DNA from: Flavobacterium chryseum
GTDB lineage: Bacteria > Bacteroidota > Bacteroidia > Flavobacteriales > Flavobacteriaceae
Assembly: GCF_004362015.1 (NCBI RefSeq)
Contig: NZ_SNWW01000001.1
Coordinates: 248,001 to 312,000 of the forward strand
Direction of reading: 5' to 3'
Length of the DNA stretch: 64,000 nt
Shown here: in pieces, positions 51,175-59,112 of the stretch
Position numbering within the stretch: the stretch's first letter is position 1
Layout: every line of letters starts with the position of its first letter
The notes under the pieces: generated by a model
Told to the model about the DNA's origin: nothing
Seen by the model: the letters and a program-made list of their open reading frames with translations, nothing else
Databases searched by the model: none
Translations under genes and position numbers: made by a program

Positions 51175-52692
51175 ATGAAAGAGCAATATGACGTAGTGAT
51201 TGTAGGCAGCGGATTAGGCGGATTAGTCTCGTCGATTATTCTGGCTAAGGAAGGATATAGCGTTTGTGTACTCGAAAAAAACAATCAATACGGTGGAAAC
51301 CTACAAACTTTTGTGCGTGATAAAACCATTTTTGATACTGGAATTCATTATATCGGTGGTTTGAGTGAAGGAGAAAATCTGTATAAATATTTTAAATATT
51401 TAGGGATTATCGATCAGTTGAATTTAAAAAAAATGGACGAAGATGGTTTTGATATTATTTCTTTTGAAGATGATCAAAACGAATATCCTCACGCGCAGGG
51501 CTATGATAATTTTGTCAAGCAGTTAGGGAATTTCTTTCCTGATGAAAAAGAAAATATCGAAAAATATTGCGATAAAGTAAGGGAAATTTGCGATTCATTT
51601 CCGCTTTATAATTTGCGTGCAGACGGGAAATATGATCATGAAATCCTTTCTCTTAATGCAAAAGAAACGATCGAAAAATTTACCCAAAATGATAAACTAA
51701 AAGCGGTTCTTGCCGGTTCTAATTTTTTGTATGCGGGAATACCGGACAAATCGCCATTTTACGTTCATGCGCTTTCGGTAAACTCGTACATTCAAAGTTC
51801 ATGGCGCTGTATAAATGGTGGAAGCCAAATTACAAAACAGCTTTTAAAACAGCTTAAAAAACACGGTGGTGAATTTTACAAGTATAAAGAAGTTACCAAA
51901 TTTAATGTTGAAGAGAACAAAGTAACTTCGGCAGAGATGAAAGATGGAACGCGTGTTTCCGGCTCTTTCTTTATTTCTAATATTGAGCCAAAAACTACCC
52001 TTAAAATGGTAGGAGAAGAACATTTTAGAAAATCATTTTTTAGCCGTATTCAAAGTTTGGAAGGCGTTATTTCGGCCTTTAGTTTATATGTGGTTTTTAA
52101 GCCGGAAACGTTCAGATACATCAATCATAATTTTTATCATTTCAAGAAAAGTACCGAAATCTGGACGTGTTATGAATATGATGAAGAATCGTGGCCAAAG
52201 GCTTTTATGGCTTCTATGAACGCTTCGAAAAAACAAGAAGAATGGGCAGAAGGCATGACTTTTATAACCTACATGAACTACGATGATGTTGCGCCCTGGG
52301 TTGATACTTTTAATACAACGGCCGAAGAAAATGATCGTGGAGAAAGCTACGAAGAATTTAAGGCAAGAAAAGTCGAAAAGTTTTTACATGAAATCGAACT
52401 AAAATTTCCGGGAATCAAAGATTGCATAAGATCTATTCATACCTCTACACCGCTTTCTTACAGAGATTATATTGGCGGTACAAACGGTAATATGTACGGT
52501 TATGTAAAAGATGCAACGAACCCGATGAAAACATTTATTCCGTCGAAAACCAAATTAGAAAATCTTTACCTTACAGGCCAAAGTATAAATATGCATGGTG
52601 TTTTGGGCGTAACAATTGGAGCTGTTGTAACCTGTTCTGAAATTGTTGGAAAAGACTATTTAGTAAATAAAATTAATGAAGCCTCTGAATAA
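51175..52692 (+). CDS. CrtI-like FAD-dependent oxidoreductase 2
   Basis: A 505-residue flavoprotein of the phytoene desaturase/retinol saturase superfamily. The FAD fold is VVIVGSGLGGLVSSIILAKEGYSVCVLEK with GGNLQTF, and the C-terminal motif is LYLTGQSINMHGVLGVTIGA. It is clearly paralogous in layout to the gene at 28826, but the sequences differ throughout. It probably acts on a pathway intermediate; the substrate is unknown. Confidence 0.82.
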   Translation: MKEQYDVVIVGSGLGGLVSSIILAKEGYSVCVLEKNNQYGGNLQTFVRDKTIFDTGIHYIGGLSEGENLYKYFKYLGIIDQLNLKKMDEDGFDIISFEDDQNEYPHAQGYDNFVKQLGNFFPDEKENIEKYCDKVREICDSFPLYNLRADGKYDHEILSLNAKETIEKFTQNDKLKAVLAGSNFLYAGIPDKSPFYVHALSVNSYIQSSWRCINGGSQITKQLLKQLKKHGGEFYKYKEVTKFNVEENKVTSAEMKDGTRVSGSFFISNIEPKTTLKMVGEEHFRKSFFSRIQSLEGVISAFSLYVVFKPETFRYINHNFYHFKKSTEIWTCYEYDEESWPKAFMASMNASKKQEEWAEGMTFITYMNYDDVAPWVDTFNTTAEENDRGESYEEFKARKVEKFLHEIELKFPGIKDCIRSIHTSTPLSYRDYIGGTNGNMYGYVKDATNPMKTFIPSKTKLENLYLTGQSINMHGVLGVTIGAVVTCSEIVGKDYLVNKINEASE

Positions 52693-52700
52693 GTAACGCT

Positions 52701-54368
52701 ATGAGAAGTCAAAGTATTCTCCTTTTTTCTATTGTTTTTTTATTGCTTTTGGGTTCTTGTGGCACATCAAAATCAATGCATCATTTACCTGATATTTCAA
52801 ATTATAATACCACAATACCAGTTGTAACCAAACAATCTGATTCTGTTTTTACTTCAGGAAAAAATTCGTTTTTAAAAAACAAACAAGGTCTTTGGGAATT
52901 GTATGTCGAAGGCGATCCGTTTGAAATTGGTGCAAATACCGGTGCGTTATCAGATTCACTTTTAAAAAAACAAGAACACATTTTTTTCTCCAGAATTGAA
53001 GATATTGTTCCTTCAAAATTTGAACAACAATTACTTCGCAGTTTTTTAAAATGGTACAATAGAAAATTGTATTTGCACGTTCCGAATGAATATCAGGCGG
53101 AGATTTATGGCATTTCAAAATATACTTCACAAAACCTGAATAACATTGCACCTCAATATCTGCGCAGTTTATATTTGCATGGCGCGCACGATATTGGTCA
53201 CGCTTTGCAGGATTTGGCTTTAGTAGGCTGTTCGTCGTTTGCTGCCTGGGGAGAAAAATCTGAAGACGGCCAGTTAATTCTTGGTCGAAATTTCGATTTT
53301 TACGTAAGTGATCCTTTCGCAGAAAATAAGGTCGTCGCTTTTATAAAACCTAAAGAAGGTTATCCGTTTATGATGGTTACCTGGCCCGGAATGATTGGCG
53401 CCGTTTCAGGAATGAATCAGCAAGGTTTAACGGTAACAATTAATGCCTCAAAATCGAAAATTCCGTTGATTGCAAAAGCACCAATTTCTATTGTAACTCG
53501 TGAAATTTTACAGAATGCAAGGAATATTGATGAGGCCATTGCAATTGCAAAAAAAAGCGAAGTTTTTGTTTCTGAGTCGATTATGGTTGGAAGTGCCAAT
53601 GATAATAAAGCGGTTCTAATTGAAGTTTCACCTAAAAAAATGGATGTTTATGATGTTCCAAACGCCAATCAATTAATATGTTCTAACCATTTTCAAAGTG
53701 AAGGTTTAAAAAATGACAATCGAAATCAGTCTCAAATTGCCAACAGTCATTCTGAATATCGCTTCGAAAGAATGCAGGAACTTTTTAAAGAAAGCGTAAA
53801 AATAAACCCAAAAATTGCGTCAGAAATTCTTCGAAATAAAGAAGGTTTAAAGGATAATCTTATCGGTTACGGAAATGAAAAAGCACTGAATCAGTTAATG
53901 GCACATCACGGCATTATATTCAAACCGAAAGAAAAAATGGTTTGGGTTTCAGCAAATCCGTATCAATTGGGCGAATTTGTTTGTTACAATTTAGATTCTA
54001 TTTTTAAAGGAAGAAAACCCGGCGCTGTCGTTTCTTTTGAACAGGAAAATTTGAATATTGCTAAAGATCCTTTTTTGGAAACTGCTGCGTATAGCAATTA
54101 CCAAAAATTTAGAATTGAAGATCACCAGATAGATTTGTGTTTAAAAAATGAAGAAAATATTAGTCTCGAATTTATTGCACAATATCAATCTTTAAACTCC
54201 AATTATTGGGTTGTGTATTACAAAGCAGGGTTGTACTTTTATCAAAAAAAAGATTGGCAGTTAGCGAAGGCTAATTTTGAAAAAGCACTGACTAAGGAAA
54301 TTACCACAGCTCCTGAAAAAGCGCAAATTGAAAAATATTTAAAAAAAATCAAAAGAAAATTAAAATGA
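52701..54368 (+). CDS. C45-type Ntn-hydrolase lipoprotein with C-terminal helical repeats
   Basis: A 555-residue lipoprotein (lipobox LLGSC, Cys20). The central domain is acyl-CoA:6-aminopenicillanate acyltransferase/choloylglycine-hydrolase-like. The candidate N-terminal nucleophile is Cys177 in LVGCSSFAAWG, followed by LILGRNFDFYVSDPF, as in C45 proteins that cleave themselves before that Cys. About residues 505-550 look like one TPR (YYKAGLYFYQKKDWQLAKANFEKAL). It may hydrolyse or transfer an acyl-amide or ester in the periplasm. It overlaps the ligase gene by 4 nt. Confidence 0.82.
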   Translation: MRSQSILLFSIVFLLLLGSCGTSKSMHHLPDISNYNTTIPVVTKQSDSVFTSGKNSFLKNKQGLWELYVEGDPFEIGANTGALSDSLLKKQEHIFFSRIEDIVPSKFEQQLLRSFLKWYNRKLYLHVPNEYQAEIYGISKYTSQNLNNIAPQYLRSLYLHGAHDIGHALQDLALVGCSSFAAWGEKSEDGQLILGRNFDFYVSDPFAENKVVAFIKPKEGYPFMMVTWPGMIGAVSGMNQQGLTVTINASKSKIPLIAKAPISIVTREILQNARNIDEAIAIAKKSEVFVSESIMVGSANDNKAVLIEVSPKKMDVYDVPNANQLICSNHFQSEGLKNDNRNQSQIANSHSEYRFERMQELFKESVKINPKIASEILRNKEGLKDNLIGYGNEKALNQLMAHHGIIFKPKEKMVWVSANPYQLGEFVCYNLDSIFKGRKPGAVVSFEQENLNIAKDPFLETAAYSNYQKFRIEDHQIDLCLKNEENISLEFIAQYQSLNSNYWVVYYKAGLYFYQKKDWQLAKANFEKALTKEITTAPEKAQIEKYLKKIKRKLK

Positions 54369-55657
54369 TTCCATTAATAGAAAAAAATTCTTTAGAAGAA
54401 ATTAAAATTTTTCAAGAGCAAAAATTAGCAGAACTTTTAATTTACATCAGCCAAAATTCTCCTTTTTATAAAAGACTCTTTGCCGGACAAAATATCGATA
54501 TTTCGAAAATTAAAACACTTGAAGATTTACAGCATTTGCCTGTAACAACAAAAGAAGATTTACAACAATATAACGATGATTTTGTTTGTGTTCCGCAACA
54601 TAAAATCATTGACTACGCCTCTACTTCCGGAACTTTGGGGGATCCTGTTACTTTTGGTTTAACCGATTCTGATTTAGACCGATTGGCTTATAATGAAGCA
54701 ATTTCATTTGCCTGCGCCGGAATTGCAGAAGGTGATGTGGTACAATTGATGACAACAATCGACAGAAAATTTATGGCTGGTTTGGCTTATTTTCTGGGAT
54801 TAAGAAAATTAAAAGTTGGTGCAATTCGCGTTGGAGCCGGAATTCCGGAATTGCAATGGGATTCTATTTTAAAATACCAGCCGTCGTACGTAATTACAGT
54901 TCCTTCTTTTTTATTGAAATTAATTGAATATGCCGAAATTCACGGAATCGATTATAACAATTCAAGTATAAAAGGAGCAATTTGCATTGGAGAATCTTTG
55001 AGAAATCAGGATTTTTCGATGAATACTTTGTCTAAAAAAATCACAGAAAAATGGAATATTAAGTTGTTTTCGACTTATGCTTCTACTGAAATGAGCACTG
55101 CTTTTACAGAATGTGAACACGGAATTGGTGGTCATCATCATCCGGAATTGATTATCATCGAAGTTTTGGATGAAAATAATAATCCTGTGAAAAATGGCGA
55201 AACCGGCGAATTAACGTTCACTACTTTAGGAATTGAAGCAATGCCTTTATTGCGTTTTAAAACCGGCGATATTGTGCAATTGCAAAGCGAACCTTGTGCT
55301 TGCGGAAGAAATACAGTTCGCGTTGGCCCGGTTGTAGGACGTAAAAAACAAATGATTAAATATAAAGGAACAACGCTTTATCCGCCTGCGATGAATGATG
55401 TTCTGACAGATTTTGACAACATCGAAAATCACATTATTGAGATTTCTACCAACGATTTAGGAACAGATGAAATCCTGATAAAAATTGCTTCAAAGAATCA
55501 ATCTCCAGAATTTTTACAGGAAATAAAAGATCACTTTAGAGCCAAATTAAGAGTTACTCCAAAAATTGAATTCGCTCCAAAAGAAATTTTAAATCCTTTG
55601 GTTTTTAATCCGATGAGCCGAAAACCAATTCGGTTTTTCGATTATAGAGTTCAATAG
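54365..55657 (+). CDS. AMP-dependent aryl-CoA/ACP ligase (phenylacetate-CoA ligase-like)
   Basis: A 430-residue adenylating enzyme of the PaaK-like ANL branch. The P-loop-like motif is YASTSGTLGDPVTFG (residues 84-98), followed by TYASTEMSTAFTEC (about 236-249) and the C-terminal LLRFKTGDIVQL. It probably activates 4-coumarate made by the ammonia-lyase and loads it onto CoA or an ACP as the polyene starter. It is the last gene of the pigment run, translationally coupled to the C45 protein. Confidence 0.87.
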   Translation: MIPLIEKNSLEEIKIFQEQKLAELLIYISQNSPFYKRLFAGQNIDISKIKTLEDLQHLPVTTKEDLQQYNDDFVCVPQHKIIDYASTSGTLGDPVTFGLTDSDLDRLAYNEAISFACAGIAEGDVVQLMTTIDRKFMAGLAYFLGLRKLKVGAIRVGAGIPELQWDSILKYQPSYVITVPSFLLKLIEYAEIHGIDYNNSSIKGAICIGESLRNQDFSMNTLSKKITEKWNIKLFSTYASTEMSTAFTECEHGIGGHHHPELIIIEVLDENNNPVKNGETGELTFTTLGIEAMPLLRFKTGDIVQLQSEPCACGRNTVRVGPVVGRKKQMIKYKGTTLYPPAMNDVLTDFDNIENHIIEISTNDLGTDEILIKIASKNQSPEFLQEIKDHFRAKLRVTPKIEFAPKEILNPLVFNPMSRKPIRFFDYRVQ

Positions 55658-55677
55658 TTAAGGTACAAAGTTGCAAA

Positions 55678-55760
55678 GGTTCAAAGGGACAAAGGTTTAA
55701 CCTCTAAATTTAAAACCTTTGTCCCGAGGCTTCGGGATTGCCTCTCTGAACCTTTGAACC
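55678..55760. repeat. nested inverted repeats between the ligase and dusB
   Basis: The outer arms GGTTCAAAGG (55678-55687) and CCTTTGAACC (55751-55760) enclose 13-bp perfect arms GGGACAAAGGTTT (55686-55698) and AAACCTTTGTCCC (55713-55725), with a small GC-rich hairpin CCCGA-GGCT-TCGGG (55723-55736). There is no clean T run, but the structure could still end the pigment transcript. Confidence 0.65.
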
Positions 55761-55779
55761 TCAATTTGGTACAAATTGA
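55761..55779. promoter_or_regulatory. palindrome over the -33 region of dusB
   Basis: TCAATTTG-GTA-CAAATTGA is a perfect 8-bp inverted repeat. It contains the TTTG (55765-55768) that would serve as -33 element for the box at 55791. It is a possible operator. Confidence 0.4.
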
Positions 55780-55790
55780 ACTAAATGTTG

Positions 55791-55798
55791 TAATTTTG
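55791..55798 (+). promoter_or_regulatory. -7 box of dusB
   Basis: TAATTTTG matches TAnnTTTG exactly, with TTTG 22 nt upstream. The leader to the ATG at 55814 would be only about 10 nt. Confidence 0.5.
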
Positions 55799-55813
55799 CA
55801 CAAAATATTGAAG

Positions 55814-56806
55814 ATGGTCAAGATTGGCAACATAGAATTACCTGAATTTCCCTTATTACTTGCTCCGATGGAAGATGTGAGCGATCCGCCGTTTCGCAGA
55901 TTATGCAAAACGCATGGCGCTGACATGATGTATTCTGAATTTATTTCTTCGGAAGGATTAATTCGTGACGCTATCAAAAGCAGAATGAAGCTGGATATTT
56001 TTGATTACGAACGTCCGGTTGGAATTCAGATTTTTGGTGGAGATGAAGAAGCAATGGCACTTTCGTCTAAAATTGTTTCTACAGTAAAACCTGATTTGGT
56101 GGATATTAATTTTGGATGTCCGGTAAAAAAAGTGGTTTGTAAAGGTGCCGGTGCCGGAGTTTTGAAAGATGTCGATTTGATGGTGCGTTTAACAAAAGCC
56201 GTTATCAGAAGTACAGATTTACCAGTAACGGTAAAAACACGTTTGGGCTGGGATGAAAATTCTATCAATATCGATGAAGTTGCAGAAAGACTTCAGGATA
56301 TTGGCGTTCAGGCTTTAACCATTCACGCCAGAACGCGTGCGCAAATGTACAAGGGCCACGCCGATTGGTCGCACATTGCACGTGTAAAAAATAACCCCAG
56401 AATTACAATGCCTATTTTTGGAAATGGCGATATCGACAGTCCGGAAAAAGCATTAAAATATAAAAACGAATACGGTATTGACGGAATCATGATTGGTCGT
56501 GCCGCAATTGGTTATCCGTGGATTTTTAACGAAATAAAGCATTATTTCAAAACGGGTGAACACTTAGCTGCTCCAACGGTTGCTGATCGTGTAGAAGCTG
56601 CCAGAAATCATTTAATGTGGTCAATGGAATGGAAAGGTGAACGTTTGGGAATTGTTGAAATGCGCCGTCATTATACCAATTATTTCAAAGGAATTCACTC
56701 TTTTAAAGAATACAAACAAAAGTTAGTTACAACTGATGAACCTGAAAATTTATTCGCGATTATGAAAGAAATTGAACAGGTATATGCAGGATATGAATTT
56801 GTTTAA
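55814..56806 (+). CDS. dusB: tRNA-dihydrouridine synthase
   Basis: A 330-residue FMN enzyme that reduces uridine in the tRNA D loop with NADPH. The N-terminal strand is PLLLAPMEDVSDPPFRRLC, the substrate loop DINFGCPVKKVVCKGAGAGVL carries the catalytic Cys, and GNGDIDS and GIMIGRAAIGYPWIF are FMN-phosphate regions. The start at 55814 (MVKIGNIELPEF) is preferred over 55754, which precedes the promoter box. The exact Dus subgroup is assigned by overall look. Confidence 0.93.
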   Translation: MVKIGNIELPEFPLLLAPMEDVSDPPFRRLCKTHGADMMYSEFISSEGLIRDAIKSRMKLDIFDYERPVGIQIFGGDEEAMALSSKIVSTVKPDLVDINFGCPVKKVVCKGAGAGVLKDVDLMVRLTKAVIRSTDLPVTVKTRLGWDENSINIDEVAERLQDIGVQALTIHARTRAQMYKGHADWSHIARVKNNPRITMPIFGNGDIDSPEKALKYKNEYGIDGIMIGRAAIGYPWIFNEIKHYFKTGEHLAAPTVADRVEAARNHLMWSMEWKGERLGIVEMRRHYTNYFKGIHSFKEYKQKLVTTDEPENLFAIMKEIEQVYAGYEFV

Positions 56807-56843
56807 AATAACAAAAACTTTGACAAAGAGATTTAAATAAAAA

Positions 56844-56870
56844 AGGCCTTCAAATTGAAGGTCTTTTTTA
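56844..56870. terminator. bidirectional terminator between dusB and yoeB
   Basis: The stem AGGCCTTCAA/TTGAAGGTCT (56844-56853 and 56855-56864; one G-U pair, central bases in the loop) is followed by a T run and preceded by an A run. It closely resembles the hairpin at 57481-57498. Confidence 0.8.
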
Positions 56871-56876
56871 TTTAAA

Positions 56877-57152
56877 TTAATCATCGTAATGAAATCTACA
56901 TTGTATTATAATGCATTTTTGATCAACACCTTTGGTTCCTGAAACTTTATAAACTAGTCTGTGTTCCCCATTAATTCTTCGGGACCAAAAACTTTTTAAA
57001 TCATGTCGTAAAGGTTCAGGTTTTCCAATTCCTTTAAATGGATTTTCTCTAATTGATTTAATTAATTCTTTTATTTTTATTGCTGTATCAGTATCATTTT
57101 CAATCCAATATTCAAACTCTTCCCAACCATTTTTAGTAAAACAAATATCCAT
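56877..57152 (-). CDS. yoeB: YoeB family toxin (mRNA interferase)
   Basis: A 91-residue RelE-superfamily toxin that cleaves mRNA at the ribosomal A site. The E. coli YoeB catalytic residues are conserved in place: Glu46 (GIGKPEPLRHDL), Arg65 (GEHRLVYKV) and the C-terminal His88-Tyr89 (CRFHYDD). FWSRRINGEHRLVY is the family signature. It starts 7 nt after the yefM stop, so it forms one operon with its antitoxin. It appears intact and should be active if freed. Confidence 0.95.
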   Translation of the reverse strand: MDICFTKNGWEEFEYWIENDTDTAIKIKELIKSIRENPFKGIGKPEPLRHDLKSFWSRRINGEHRLVYKVSGTKGVDQKCIIIQCRFHYDD

Positions 57153-57159
57153 ACTTCAA

Positions 57160-57417
57160 TTACAATTCTTCTATATTATAAGATGTAAGTTTTCCTTTTT
57201 CTAATTGTTCAATAGATTCACTAAGCCTTTTTCTATTTGCTTTAGTTGATAATAAATGTTGCGTCTCTAATATTGAATTATACTCTTTCATAGAAATTAT
57301 TACAACTGCATCTTCTTCTGTGTTTCTTGGAACAACAATAATTTCTGATGATTCAGAAACTTCATCAAAATAGTTTTTTATATTTTTCCGTAATGTAGAT
57401 ATTGTTATTGCTTTCAT
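57160..57417 (-). CDS. yefM: YefM family antitoxin
   Basis: An 85-residue Phd/YefM antitoxin. The N-terminal DNA-binding dimer region is [22 protein letters not shown], then [24 protein letters not shown], and the C-terminal part wraps the toxin. The start at 57417 is chosen because the longer form from 57450 would run through the operator palindrome. It probably represses its own promoter. Confidence 0.94.
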   Translation of the reverse strand: MKAITISTLRKNIKNYFDEVSESSEIIVVPRNTEEDAVVIISMKEYNSILETQHLLSTKANRKRLSESIEQLEKGKLTSYNIEEL

Positions 57418-57430
57418 CGTTATAGATTTA

Positions 57431-57462
57431 TTGTACCTTGATTTGTACATTCAAAGGTACAA
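57431..57462. promoter_or_regulatory. YefM operator, symmetric with central TGTACA
   Basis: The perfect 9-bp arms TTGTACCTT (57431-57439) and AAGGTACAA (57454-57462) are centred exactly on TGTACA (57444-57449). TGTACA is the core recognised by E. coli YefM. The element lies 14 bp before the yefM start and overlaps the -7 box, which is fitting for autorepression. Confidence 0.7.
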
Positions 57463-57467
57463 AATTA
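57460..57467 (-). promoter_or_regulatory. -7 box of yefM-yoeB
   Basis: The minus strand reads TAATTTTG, an exact TAnnTTTG match. The predicted start of transcription, near 57454, falls inside the palindrome. Confidence 0.55.
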
Positions 57468-57473
57468 TTTTCA

Positions 57474-57505
57474 TAAAAAAACCTTCAAATTTGAAGGTCT
57501 TTTTG
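57474..57505. terminator. terminator of the MATE gene, near-copy of 56844-56870
   Basis: ACCTTCAAATTTGAAGGT (57481-57498) is a perfect palindrome with an A run before and a T run after. On the minus strand it ends the MATE transcript. It shares the CCTTCAAA-TTGAAGGTCTTTTT core with the terminator on the other side of the toxin-antitoxin pair. Confidence 0.8.
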
Positions 57506-57513
57506 TTTACAAT

Positions 57514-58941
57514 TTATACTTGAATACGTTTCCACTTTCCTCTTTTATAAAAGAAAATTCCCGCTAATGTTATTGCAGTTTCAGCAACCGGAATTGCGAT
57601 AAAAACTCCCGTTGGGCCCATATTAAAATGTTTGGCTAATACATAAGCCAGTGGAATTTGAAACAGCCAAAACCCGAAAAAATTAATTCCGGTTGGTGTC
57701 CAGGTATCTCCTGCTCCATTGAATGTATTTATTAAAACCATTCCAATTCCGTAAAAGATAAATCCGATACTCATAATTTGCAAGGCTTCAATCGCAACCG
57801 TTTTTACCAATTCATCATTTGTAAAAAACGAGATAATATATTGACCAAAACACAATGTAATAATCATGATCGTTGCCATAAAAATCACATTGTATTTCGC
57901 TGTTGTAAATACCGATTTTTCTGCACGCTCGATTTGTTTGGCTCCTAAATTTTGACCCACCAAAGTTGCCGCTGCATTACTTAGTCCCCATGCAGGAAGT
58001 ATAAAAAACATCATAATTCTCAGCGCTGTCTGATAACCTGCAGAACCATGATCGCCGCCAGTTGTAGCTACTAATTGCGCCAGAAAAATCCAGCTGCAGG
58101 ATGCAATTACAAATTGTAAAATTCCAGGAGCAGCAATTTTTACTAATGCTTTTATTTGTTTAAAATCAGGAGTAAAATAAGCTATCTTAATTTTTAAAAC
58201 GCCATTTCCTGAAAACAAATGATAAACTTGGTACAATACACCAATACTTCTTCCTAAAGTAGTTGCTAAAGCTGCGCCAGTTAATCCAAAAGCTGGAATT
58301 GGGCCAAGACCATTAATTAAAACGGGGCATAAAATGATATTGCAAATATTGGCTAACCAAAGACTTTTCATGGCTATCGCTGCATTTCCGGCTCCGCGAA
58401 ATATTCCGTTAATCAAAAATAAAAGCATGATGCACAAACTTGAACCAATCATAATTTGAGTAAAATGATAACCGTGTTCTGCTGCCTCGGCAGATGCTCC
58501 CATAAGTAACAGAATATCTTTGGCATAAATAACTCCAAAAATGCTCATTACGCTATTTACTGCAAATGCAATTATAATGGCCTGCATTCCGGCTTTTGCA
58601 GCTGCGACAGGATCTTTTTCTCCAATACGTCGCGCAACAACGGCCGTTGCCGCCATACTCATTCCGATCGCTAAAGAATATATAATCGTAAGTACGGATT
58701 CTGTCAAACCAACGGTTTGAATTGCAAAACTGCTATGTTCTAAATGCCCAACGAAATATAAATCGACTAAGGCAAAAACCGATTCCATCATCATTTCTAA
58801 AACCATAGGAATGGCTAATAGAATAACTGCTTTTTTGATGCTTCCGGCTGTATAATCAAAAGATTCATCTCCTTTGATGGCTTGTTTTAATGTGGTGTAA
58901 ATTTTAGAAAATAGACTTTTCTGTATTGTTGTTTCTGTCAT
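57514..58941 (-). CDS. MATE family efflux transporter
   Basis: A 475-residue polytopic protein of the MATE family, with 12 predicted membrane segments in two similar halves. It exports drugs or metabolites using Na+ or H+. Typical regions are VILLAIPMVLEMMMESVFALVDLYFVGH in helix 1 and ALRIMMFFILPAWGLSNAAATLVGQNLGA at the start of the second half. A short cytosolic N-terminus of about 30 residues precedes helix 1. The substrate cannot be told from sequence. A TATGTTTG box at 59050-59057 (minus) may be its promoter. Confidence 0.92.
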   Translation of the reverse strand: MTETTIQKSLFSKIYTTLKQAIKGDESFDYTAGSIKKAVILLAIPMVLEMMMESVFALVDLYFVGHLEHSSFAIQTVGLTESVLTIIYSLAIGMSMAATAVVARRIGEKDPVAAAKAGMQAIIIAFAVNSVMSIFGVIYAKDILLLMGASAEAAEHGYHFTQIMIGSSLCIMLLFLINGIFRGAGNAAIAMKSLWLANICNIILCPVLINGLGPIPAFGLTGAALATTLGRSIGVLYQVYHLFSGNGVLKIKIAYFTPDFKQIKALVKIAAPGILQFVIASCSWIFLAQLVATTGGDHGSAGYQTALRIMMFFILPAWGLSNAAATLVGQNLGAKQIERAEKSVFTTAKYNVIFMATIMIITLCFGQYIISFFTNDELVKTVAIEALQIMSIGFIFYGIGMVLINTFNGAGDTWTPTGINFFGFWLFQIPLAYVLAKHFNMGPTGVFIAIPVAETAITLAGIFFYKRGKWKRIQV

Positions 58942-59112
58942 GGTATGTTAGGATAAATGATAAAATTAGTCCAGATTCAAAGCTCTGAACTCAAGAAAAA
59001 AACGGAAGTATCCTAATTATTGAAAAAATAAAATAGGATTAGGCAGAAACAAACATATGGCTATAGATTTTTAAGAGGATAAATATAAGTATTATTTTTT
59101 GACGGAAAAATA

